Below are positions 24,454-31,032 of a DNA stretch of 39,882 bases, piece after piece (position 1 is the stretch's first letter; every line of letters begins with the position of its first letter). A model generated the notes under the pieces. The model did no database searches, was not told where the DNA came from, and worked only from the letters and a program-made list of their open reading frames with translations. This DNA is from an uncultured Frankineae bacterium (GTDB lineage Bacteria; Actinomycetota; Actinomycetes; Mycobacteriales; SCTD01): assembly GCA_902805775.1 (NCBI GenBank), contig CADCUB010000071.1, positions 1 to 39,882 on the forward strand. Direction: 5' to 3'. The translations under genes and the position numbers were made by a program.

Positions 24454-25621
24454 CACCGCGACCCGCACGCTCGGCGACGAGATCGTCGCCACGCCGATGG
24501 CCCCGGCCTCCGGCCGCGCCAAGCTCCTCAAGATGCTCGTCCCGCTGGTCGCCTTCGCCGCGATGCTGGCCGTGCCGATCTTCGTCGAGCCGTTCTGGAC
24601 CCAGGTCGGCTTCGGGGTGTTCGCCGCCGCGATCGGCGCGATCGGGCTGAACCTGCTCGTCGGGACGACCGGCCAGCTGTCGCTCGCGCACGCCTTCTTC
24701 CTGGCGGTCGGCGCGGCCACCTACTGCTACGTCTCCGGCGAGAGCGGCGGCACCGCCACCGAGGTCGGCGGCCTCGGCCTGCCTCCGGTCGTGGGGATGC
24801 TCTGCGGCGTCGCGCTCGCCGGCCTCGCCGGGCTGCTGTTCAGCCCGATCGCGGCCCGGCTGCGCGGCATCTACCTCGGCGTCGCCTCCCTGGGGCTGGT
24901 CTTCATCGGCCAGCACCTGATGAACACGCTGGAGGAGGTCACGGGCGGCTTCAACGGCCGCGCCACCCCGATCTTCGCCGTCCCCGGGTTCAGCTTCGGC
25001 AGCAGCGACCCCGACCTGTTCGTGCTCGGGATCCCCTTCGGGGAGGCCGAGCGCGAGTGGTACCTCGGGCTGTTCCTGCTGGCCGCGGCCTGGTGGTTCG
25101 CGCACAACCTGCTGCGCAGCCGTCCGGGGCGGGCGCTGCAGACGCTGCGCGACTCCGAGACGGCCGCCGCCGTCATGGGCGTCAACGTGCAGGCCTACAA
25201 GGCGCGGGTGTTCCTCCTCAGCTCGATGTACGCCGGCCTGGCCGGGGTGCTGGTCGCCCTGTCGATCGGCGCCATCGCCCCGGAGTCGTTCACCCTCGAG
25301 GTCTCGGTCCTGTACCTCGCGATGATCGTGCTCGGCGGCCTCGGCTCGGTCGGCGGCGCCGTCGCCGGCGCAGCCTTCGTCTCGGCGCTGCCGGTGATCT
25401 TCCAGCGCTACGCCGACGTCCTTCCGCTGTTGTCACAACCTGGTCAAGGTGGGCTCTCCGCACCCCAGGGGGCCCGCATACTGTTCGGCCTCACCATCAT
25501 CGCCGTCGTGCTCTTCCAGCCGGCCGGGCTCGCCGGCCTGGCGCGCCGCCGGCCTCGCCGTCCTGCCCGCACCACCTCTGTCGCACCGTCCACCGCACCA
25601 GCACAAGGGAGCACTCCATGA
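24446..25621 (+). CDS. Liv-type ABC importer permease (LivM-like)
   Basis: A 391-residue permease with about ten membrane segments after a soluble N-terminus of about 28 residues. LNLLVGTTGQLSLAHAFFLAVGA is the LivM signature, with RLRGIYLGVASLGLVFIGQHLMN and the coupling loop RDSETAAAVMGVNVQAYKARVFLLSSMYAGLAGVL. A 30-residue Arg/Pro/Ala-rich C-terminal tail lies in the cytoplasm and is longer than usual. The GTG start overlaps the livH-like gene; its stop overlaps the ATG of the binding-protein gene. Confidence 0.92.
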   Translation: MSDTATRTLGDEIVATPMAPASGRAKLLKMLVPLVAFAAMLAVPIFVEPFWTQVGFGVFAAAIGAIGLNLLVGTTGQLSLAHAFFLAVGAATYCYVSGESGGTATEVGGLGLPPVVGMLCGVALAGLAGLLFSPIAARLRGIYLGVASLGLVFIGQHLMNTLEEVTGGFNGRATPIFAVPGFSFGSSDPDLFVLGIPFGEAEREWYLGLFLLAAAWWFAHNLLRSRPGRALQTLRDSETAAAVMGVNVQAYKARVFLLSSMYAGLAGVLVALSIGAIAPESFTLEVSVLYLAMIVLGGLGSVGGAVAGAAFVSALPVIFQRYADVLPLLSQPGQGGLSAPQGARILFGLTIIAVVLFQPAGLAGLARRRPRRPARTTSVAPSTAPAQGSTP

Positions 25622-26862
25622 ACCTCGGCAAGCGCACCGGCGTCCTCGCCATGGCCGCCGTCCTTGCCGCAGCCTCCGGCTGCAGCACCCGCGCCTCCGA
25701 CGGCGGCGGCTCGGACGCCGCCGCCGAGGGGGAGGTCAAGACCGACGTGGGCATCAACGGCACCGAGATCACCCTGGGCGTCCTCACCGACCTGACCGGC
25801 GTCTTCGCCGCCCTCGGCACCGACATCACCAACGCCAACACCCTCTACTGGGAGAAGCAGAACGCAGGCGACAAGATCTGCGGGGAGTACACCGTCAAGC
25901 TCGACGTCAAGGACACCGGCTACGTGCCGCAGCAGGGCGTGCAGCTCTACTCCGGCATGAAGAGCAACGTCCTCGCGATGCAGCAGACGATCGGCTCGCC
26001 GATCAACACCGCCCTCGAGGCGACCTACGAGGCCGACAAGATCACGAACCTGCCGTCGGCGTGGGCCCGCAACCTGACCAAGCTCGAGGGCAACACCGTC
26101 GTGGGCGCCGTCTACGACGTCGAGATGTACAACGGCCTGCAGTACGCCCTGGACAACCAGATGATCAAGGCCGGCGACAAGCTCGGCCACATCTACTTCG
26201 AGGGCGAGTACGGCGCGAACGGCCTGGCCGGCTCCAAGGCGTTCGCCGCCGCCAACGACATGACCGTGGTCGAGCAGAAGATCAAGCCGACCGACCAGGA
26301 CATGAGCTCGCAGATCACGAGCTTCAAGAGCCAGGGCGTCAACGCCATCGTCCTGACCGTGGCACCGGGCCAGACCGGCTCGGTCGGCGCGGTCGCGGCC
26401 GCCACGGGCCTCGACGTCCCGATCATCGGCAGCAACCCGGTCTTCTCGCCGGCGCTGCTCAAGAGCCCGGCCGCCGAGCAGCTCAAGAAGCGGCTGATCG
26501 TGGCTTCGCCGGTCAACGCCTTCGACGCCCACCCCGACCTGCTCGAGGAGTACCTCGGCAAGTACCCCGACGCGACCCCGAGCCTGGGCGTGGTGTTCGG
26601 CACCGCCATGTCGGAGGTCATGAAGCAGATCCTCGACACCGCCTGCGAGAACGGCGACCTGACCCGCGACGGGCTGCTCGAGGCCAAGAAGGAGCTGAGC
26701 GACGTCGACACGGGCAACCTGGTGGTCCCGCTCGACCTGTCGGTCGGCGTCGACAAGAGCCCGAGCCGCGAGAGCTTCATCCTGCAGCCGGCCGACGTCC
26801 CCGGCGGCGCGAAGCTGCTGCAGGAGGAGACCGTCGAGGCCGACGCCGCCGACCTGACCTAG
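25618..26862 (+). CDS. Liv-type ABC importer substrate-binding lipoprotein
   Basis: A 414-residue lipoprotein: signal VLAMAAVLAAAS, lipobox ending in Cys about residue 21 (AASGC), then a Gly/Asp/Ala linker. The mature part fits the type I periplasmic-binding fold (Peripla_BP_6): ITLGVLTDLTGVFAALGTDITNANTLYWEKQNA at the start, a GHIYFEGEYGANGLAG hinge and a LDVPIIGSNPVFSPALL segment. The ligand cannot be told from sequence; family members bind amino acids, amides, urea, aromatic acids or short organic acids. The 3-hydroxybutyrate and acetoacetate enzymes upstream suggest the last. AAGGGAG precedes the ATG. It is the last gene before a strong terminator hairpin. Confidence 0.9.
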   Translation: MNLGKRTGVLAMAAVLAAASGCSTRASDGGGSDAAAEGEVKTDVGINGTEITLGVLTDLTGVFAALGTDITNANTLYWEKQNAGDKICGEYTVKLDVKDTGYVPQQGVQLYSGMKSNVLAMQQTIGSPINTALEATYEADKITNLPSAWARNLTKLEGNTVVGAVYDVEMYNGLQYALDNQMIKAGDKLGHIYFEGEYGANGLAGSKAFAAANDMTVVEQKIKPTDQDMSSQITSFKSQGVNAIVLTVAPGQTGSVGAVAAATGLDVPIIGSNPVFSPALLKSPAAEQLKKRLIVASPVNAFDAHPDLLEEYLGKYPDATPSLGVVFGTAMSEVMKQILDTACENGDLTRDGLLEAKKELSDVDTGNLVVPLDLSVGVDKSPSRESFILQPADVPGGAKLLQEETVEADAADLT

Positions 26863-26888
26863 TCCCCGGCCCAGCGCCGGACCGCACG

Positions 26889-26925
26889 ACGAAGGCCCCC
26901 TCCCCTTCCGGGAGGGGGCCTTCGT
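26889..26925. terminator. Strong hairpin terminator between convergent transcripts
   Basis: A perfect 16-bp stem (26889-26904 with 26910-26925) and a 5-nt CTTCC loop, 26 nt after the binding-protein stop. It has no T-run, as is common in actinomycetes. It can work for the convergent metallophosphoesterase gene too. Confidence 0.85.
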
Positions 26926-26983
26926 GCTGCCGCCCGCACAGCGGGACCTGCGGCAGCGGAGCCGGTGGTCGCTCAGCCGCAGC

Positions 26984-27928
26984 TCAGCGTCGGACGGCGG
27001 CAGGACGAGCGATCGTGAACAGGTCGACCAGCCGGCCGGAGTGGTCGATCGCCCGGCCGACCAGCCGGTCGTCGTGGACCAGCAGGTCCAGGAAGTGCAG
27101 CGTCGACGAGCTGACGGCGGTGAAGTCCTCGCGGCCCGTGGGGCGCAGCTTGGCGCCCGCGCCGGACACGACGTACGTGACGCCGTGGAGGACCCGCGAC
27201 CGCTGGTAGTCGTGGTCGTGCCCGGCCAGGACCAGCGGGACGCCGTACTGCTCGAACAGCGGGACCCATCGGCGCCGCACGTCCTCGTCCGACCCGTGCC
27301 GTCCGGCGGAGAAGGGGGGGTGGTGCATGGCGACGACCGTCCAGGTGCCGGCACGCGAGGCGGCGGCCAGCCTCCTGCGCAGCCACTGCGTCTGCGCGGC
27401 CTCGTCGACCCGGTTCGAGTCGAGGACGACGACCTGCACCGGCCCGACCTCGGCCGCGTACCACGGGCTCGTCCGGCCGAGGGCGCGCAGGATCTGCTCC
27501 TGCTCCCCGCTGTGGTGGTCGTGGTTGCCCAGCACCGGCACCAGCTGCGCGCCCTCGTCCAGGACGGGGGCGAACGGCTCGAGGACGACGTCGTCGACCA
27601 GCTCGACCTCGCCGTCCTCGTAGACCAGGTCGCCCAGCAGGACCAGTGCGTCGTACGGGCGGCCGCGGCCCTCGAGGGCCATCCGCCGCGCGGTGCGGTG
27701 CTGCGCCGCTCCGCCGGTGCCCGTGTCGCCGGCCACCGCGAGCCGTGCCCGGGGGTTGCCCTGCACCGGCGGGACCGGGGCGGACGCGACCGCGGACGGC
27801 GCCTCGTCGGCGAACCACGCGGGAACACCCGGAGCCCCCGCTGCTGCGGCGACCGCCGTGGCGCCTGCGGCTGCCGCCAGGGCGAGGGCCAGCAGGAGGT
27901 GACGGGCACGGTGCGGAGCGACGCCCAC
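26984..27928 (-). CDS. Exported calcineurin-like metallophosphoesterase
   Basis: A 314-residue protein with an N-terminal signal or anchor segment (HLLLALALAAAAGATAVAAAAG), so it acts outside the membrane. All parts of the two-metal site are present: AVAGDTGTG, LLGDLVYEDG, VPVLGNHDHH, VVAMHHPPFSAG and LAGHDHDYQR. The layout resembles purple acid phosphatase-like and 5'-nucleotidase-like bacterial enzymes that hydrolyse phosphate esters; the substrate is not known. The GTG start puts the signal peptide near the N-terminus and has GGAGG 9 nt upstream; longer versions add an Arg-rich stretch unlike the family. It is divergent from the two-component genes. Confidence 0.88.
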   Translation of the reverse strand: MGVAPHRARHLLLALALAAAAGATAVAAAAGAPGVPAWFADEAPSAVASAPVPPVQGNPRARLAVAGDTGTGGAAQHRTARRMALEGRGRPYDALVLLGDLVYEDGEVELVDDVVLEPFAPVLDEGAQLVPVLGNHDHHSGEQEQILRALGRTSPWYAAEVGPVQVVVLDSNRVDEAAQTQWLRRRLAAASRAGTWTVVAMHHPPFSAGRHGSDEDVRRRWVPLFEQYGVPLVLAGHDHDYQRSRVLHGVTYVVSGAGAKLRPTGREDFTAVSSSTLHFLDLLVHDDRLVGRAIDHSGRLVDLFTIARPAAVRR

Positions 27929-28073
27929 GACCCTCGACCTCCTGCCGTCCCTGCCTCGCGCCTGTGCCCGTCCGGGCGGTCCTCGGCCGACCGGGACGAG
28001 GCACCGGCTGGGGTGCGGGCACCCGGATCGTCTCGTCACATCAGCCCTGTGTCATCGGGTGACCGCGGCTGGT

Positions 28074-28101
28074 GGACGACCTCCGACGGATCCGGTCGTC
28101 C
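28074..28101. promoter_or_regulatory. 8-bp inverted repeat upstream of the histidine-kinase gene
   Basis: GGACGACC (28074-28081) and GGTCGTCC (28094-28101), perfect complements 12 nt apart, lie 60 nt before the kinase start in the divergent gap. The 28-bp size suits a dimeric regulator such as the LuxR/NarL-type partner encoded here. The rest of this 232-nt gap shows little. Confidence 0.35.
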
Positions 28102-28148
28102 GCGGGAGCAATGCGAGCGAACGCCGGTGGGAACGGGCGGACCGCTCC

Positions 28149-28154
28149 TACGCT
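28149..28154 (+). promoter_or_regulatory. Putative -10 box (TACGCT) for a leaderless kinase/regulator mRNA
   Basis: TACGCT ends 6 nt before the ATG of the kinase gene and no Shine-Dalgarno site is present. The same hexamer stands before the permease gene at the left of the window. Confidence 0.5.
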
Positions 28155-28160
28155 GCCCCC

Positions 28161-29339
28161 ATGGCCGCCGCGGGCATGCCGCGCAGCCGGACCTCCTCCG
28201 GTCCGGTCGTACGCGACGGCCTGCTCGTGCTCGGGGTCGCGGCGCTGGGAACGTGGGGCCTGCACGGCGGTGCAGACGCCACCGCAGCCGTCACGGGGTC
28301 GCTGGACCACCCGGCGCACGTCGTGGTCCTGCTCCTCGGAGCCGGTGCGCTGTCGGTGGTGTGGGGCCGTCGGGCGCCGGTCGCCGTCCTGGCCGCCATC
28401 GGCCTCGCCCTGGTCGGCCACGAGCTGGTGGCCGTCGTCAGGGCACCGGTGCAGCTGGTCGTCCTCATCGCGCTGTGCGCGCTGGCCGGCGCCTGCCCGC
28501 CGAGGTTCTCGGCGCGAGCGGCCCTGGCGCTGGCCGCCACCGTCGCCGTCGGAGCACTCGTCCTGGAGGGCCTGGAGCACGAGCTCCCCGACGTCGCGCT
28601 GCTGACGGTCGTGGCGTGGACGCTCGGCTCCTGCAGCCGCAGGGCACGCGACCGGTCGCTCGCGCTCGCCCGGGACGGCGAGCTCCTGCGGCGCGAGCAC
28701 GAGTCGCGCACCGCCCTCGCGCTCGAGCAGGAGCGCGCACGCATCGCCCGGGAGCTGCACGACGTCGTCGCGCACCACGTCTGCATGATCGTCGCCCAGG
28801 CGCGTGCCGGTCAGGTCGTCCTGGACCAGGACCCCGAGACGGTGCGCGAGGCGCTGCGCTCCATGGAGGGGACCGGACGCGAGGCGCTGACCGAGCTGCG
28901 CCGGATGCTCGACCTGCTGCGCCCGACGCCGGAGGAGCCGGCGGGGTGGCCGCAGCCGGGGCTGGACCAGCTCCCCGCGCTGGTCGGCTCGCTGGTCGGG
29001 GCCGGACTTCCGGTCGGCCTGCAGGTCGCAGGAACGCCCCGACGGCTCTCCCCGGGCATCGAGCTGGCCGCCTACCGCATCGTGCAGGAGTCCTTGACCA
29101 ACGCCCTCCGGCACGGGGAGCGGACGGGCACCTCGGTCCGGCTGACCTTCGACGAGGACGTGCTCGCGGTCCGGGTCGAGGACGCCGGTACGGGCGCGCC
29201 GCCCGCCGGAGCGCCCGGGCGGGGCCTGGTGGGGATGCGGCAGCGCGCGGAGCTGGTCGGGGGATCGCTGCAGGCCGGCCCGGCTGCGGAGGGCGGCTTC
29301 CTGGTGTGCGCACGGCTGCCGACGGACCGGGCCGCGTGA
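28161..29339 (+). CDS. Two-component sensor histidine kinase, NarL-partner (HisKA_3) type
   Basis: A 392-residue membrane kinase. Four to five transmembrane segments fill the first 150 residues (for example DGLLVLGVAALGTWGL, VAVLAAIGLALVGHEL, LVVLIALCALAGAC), without a large outside domain, so it may sense the membrane itself. The HisKA_3 dimer domain has the phosphorylated His in ERARIARELHDVVAHHVC; the ATPase domain has YRIVQESLTNALRHG (N-box), a VEDAGTG segment and GRGLVGMRQRAELVGG. The ATG is chosen because a TACGCT box lies 6 nt upstream (leaderless); upstream codons give a polar, unlikely N-terminus. Coupled by GTGA to the response regulator. Its stimulus is unknown. Confidence 0.9.
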   Translation: MAAAGMPRSRTSSGPVVRDGLLVLGVAALGTWGLHGGADATAAVTGSLDHPAHVVVLLLGAGALSVVWGRRAPVAVLAAIGLALVGHELVAVVRAPVQLVVLIALCALAGACPPRFSARAALALAATVAVGALVLEGLEHELPDVALLTVVAWTLGSCSRRARDRSLALARDGELLRREHESRTALALEQERARIARELHDVVAHHVCMIVAQARAGQVVLDQDPETVREALRSMEGTGREALTELRRMLDLLRPTPEEPAGWPQPGLDQLPALVGSLVGAGLPVGLQVAGTPRRLSPGIELAAYRIVQESLTNALRHGERTGTSVRLTFDEDVLAVRVEDAGTGAPPAGAPGRGLVGMRQRAELVGGSLQAGPAAEGGFLVCARLPTDRAA

Positions 29340-30004
29340 CCGCCCGCGTCCTGATCGCCGACGACCAGCCGCTCATGCGGGCGGCCCTGGGAGTGGCCCT
29401 GGCCGCCGAGCCCGACATCGAGGTGGTCGGCGAGGCGCCGGACGGTCGGCAGGCCGTGCAGCTCGCCGCCCGGCTGCGACCCGACGTCGTGGTGATGGAC
29501 CTGCGCATGCCGGTCATGGACGGGATCATGGCCACCCGCGCCCTGCAGACGGCTCCCGAGCCGCGGCCCCGCGTGCTGGTCCTCACGACGTTCGACCTCG
29601 ACGAGTACGTCGTCGAGGCGCTGCGTGCGGGCGCCAGCGGGTTCCTGCTCAAGGACGCCACCTCCCAGGAGCTGGTCGCGGCCGTGCGCGTGGTCGCACA
29701 GGGCGACGCCGTCCTGGCGCCCTCGGTGACGCGCCGGCTGCTCGAGCGGTACGCCCACCGGCTGCCGGCGGCGGCGCAGGAGCTGTCGCCCCTGCTGGCG
29801 ACGCTCACCCCTCGCGAGCTCGAGGTGCTGGCGCTCGTCGCCCGCGGCTCGACCAACGCCCAGATCGGCGAGGTGCTGCACGTCGCCTCCAGCAGCGTCA
29901 AGACGCACGTCAGCCACCTGCTGGCCAAGCTGGGGCTCGCCGACCGGGTGCAGCTGGTGGTGTTCGCGTACGAGAACGGCGTGGTGAACGCGGGCTCGCT
30001 CTGA
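29336..30004 (+). CDS. LuxR/NarL-family response regulator
   Basis: A 222-residue regulator. The receiver domain (1-120) has the acidic pair Asp9-Asp10, the phosphorylated Asp55 in VVVMDLRMPVMDG, the Thr in LVLTTFD and the Lys in GFLLKDA. The C-terminal LuxR helix-turn-helix is LTPRELEVLALVARGSTNAQIGEVLHVASSSVKTHVSHLLAKLGL. It is phosphorylated by the coupled kinase upstream and binds DNA as a dimer. The neighbouring exported phosphoesterase and the pair itself are possible targets. Confidence 0.95.
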   Translation: MTARVLIADDQPLMRAALGVALAAEPDIEVVGEAPDGRQAVQLAARLRPDVVVMDLRMPVMDGIMATRALQTAPEPRPRVLVLTTFDLDEYVVEALRAGASGFLLKDATSQELVAAVRVVAQGDAVLAPSVTRRLLERYAHRLPAAAQELSPLLATLTPRELEVLALVARGSTNAQIGEVLHVASSSVKTHVSHLLAKLGLADRVQLVVFAYENGVVNAGSL

Positions 30005-30152
30005 GGGTCGGCCCGTCCGGGGGGAGGGGGCTGGGGCCGCGCGGTCGAGGGCGGGCCGCTGTCAGACGGCGCCATGCGCACGCGTCGATCGAGCGCGCCC
30101 GGGCGGGCCGCGCCGGCCACAGGCGCCGTGGCCCGCGGCCCGGCTGACCGTC

Positions 30153-30236
30153 CTGCACACGAGGTGATCCACGGCGGCACTGCGTACGGCCGCCCCCGAG
30201 CGGACGCCGGGGCGCCCGCGATCAGCTCGTGTGCAG
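30153..30236. terminator. Long inverted repeat with inner hairpins between convergent operons
   Basis: CTGCACACGAGGTGATC (30153-30169) pairs with 30220-30236 in 16 of 17 positions across a 50-nt loop. Inside are GGCGGC/GCCGCC (30173-30194) and CCCCG/CGGGG (30194-30212), which would give a branched fold. It sits between the convergent response regulator and TauE/SafE genes, so a bidirectional terminator is the simple reading. The rest of this 269-nt gap shows only a weak CGGCCC/GGGCCG pair after 30004. Confidence 0.45.
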
Positions 30237-30273
30237 ACCTGCCGGCGCGGGGAGGGTGAGGGGCCTGGCGCTG

Positions 30274-31032
30274 TCAGCCGTCGAGCAGCAGCACGACCGA
30301 GACCACCACGCCGTACAGCACGACCCCGGCGCGCAGCAGTGCCGACGGGATGCGGCTGGCGAGCCGCGCGCCCAGGAAGCCGCCCGCGAGCGAGGTCACG
30401 GCGATGACCAGCACCGCCTCCCACGCGACCGGGCCGAACACGCCGAACGCCACCAGCGCGACCGTGTTGATCACCAGCGACTGGACGTTCTTCAGGGCGT
30501 TGACGCGCCGCAGGGGCTCGGCCAGGAAGATCCCGAGGACACCGAGCAGCAGGACGCCCAGGCCCGCACCGAAGTAGGCGCCGTACACCGCGGCGAGCAG
30601 GACGCTGAGCAGCAGCACGGGCGAGTGGTCCGACGCGCGTGCCCCCTGGCGTGCCTGGACCTTGCGGGCCAGCCACGGCTGGGCGAGCAGCAGCGCGCAG
30701 GCCAGCAGGATGAGGTAGGGCACGACCGCGGAGAAGACCTCGCTCGGGGTGGTGAGCAGCAGCACCGCCCCGCCGACGCCGCCGAGCACGCTGATCGCGC
30801 CGAGCACGCGGGCGCGCAGGCCCTGGCCCTCCAGCTCCTTCGTGCCGCCGGCGACGCTGCCGGCGTAGCCCGGGAACAGCGCCACCGTGTTGGTGACGTT
30901 GGCGGTCACCGGCGGGTAGCCGGCGGCCAGCAGCGCCGGGAACGAGATGAGCGATCCGCCGCCGGCGACGGCGTTGACGCCGCCCGCCAGCAGGCCGGCG
31001 CCGGCCAGCAGGGCGACGGTGCCCGGGGTCAT
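30274..31032 (-). CDS. TauE/SafE-family membrane transporter
   Basis: A 252-residue membrane protein with about eight hydrophobic segments in two similar halves. The N-terminal LLAGGVNAVAGGGSLISFPALLAAGYPPVTANVTNTVALFPGY and the half repeat YGAYFGAGLGVLLLGVLGIFLAEPLRRVNALKNVQSLVINTVAL are the family hallmarks. TauE/SafE proteins are linked to export of sulfite, sulfoacetate or other organosulfur anions, though many substrates are unknown. Its ATG overlaps the stop of the gamma-glutamyltransferase-family gene as ATGA, so it is the last gene of that set. Removal of a sulfur-containing product of peptide breakdown would fit (inference). Confidence 0.88.
   Translation of the reverse strand: MTPGTVALLAGAGLLAGGVNAVAGGGSLISFPALLAAGYPPVTANVTNTVALFPGYAGSVAGGTKELEGQGLRARVLGAISVLGGVGGAVLLLTTPSEVFSAVVPYLILLACALLLAQPWLARKVQARQGARASDHSPVLLLSVLLAAVYGAYFGAGLGVLLLGVLGIFLAEPLRRVNALKNVQSLVINTVALVAFGVFGPVAWEAVLVIAVTSLAGGFLGARLASRIPSALLRAGVVLYGVVVSVVLLLDG

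Noticed and set aside
26924-28160. Plus-strand upstream part of a 1026-codon open frame opposite the metallophosphoesterase
   Set aside because: Only an out-of-frame stretch; the phosphoesterase on the minus strand has every catalytic motif, and the response regulator uses just the last 222 codons.
30074-30259. 61-codon plus-strand open frame in the convergent gap
   Set aside because: Arg/Ala-rich, no ribosome site, and it overlaps the inverted repeat; no family resemblance.
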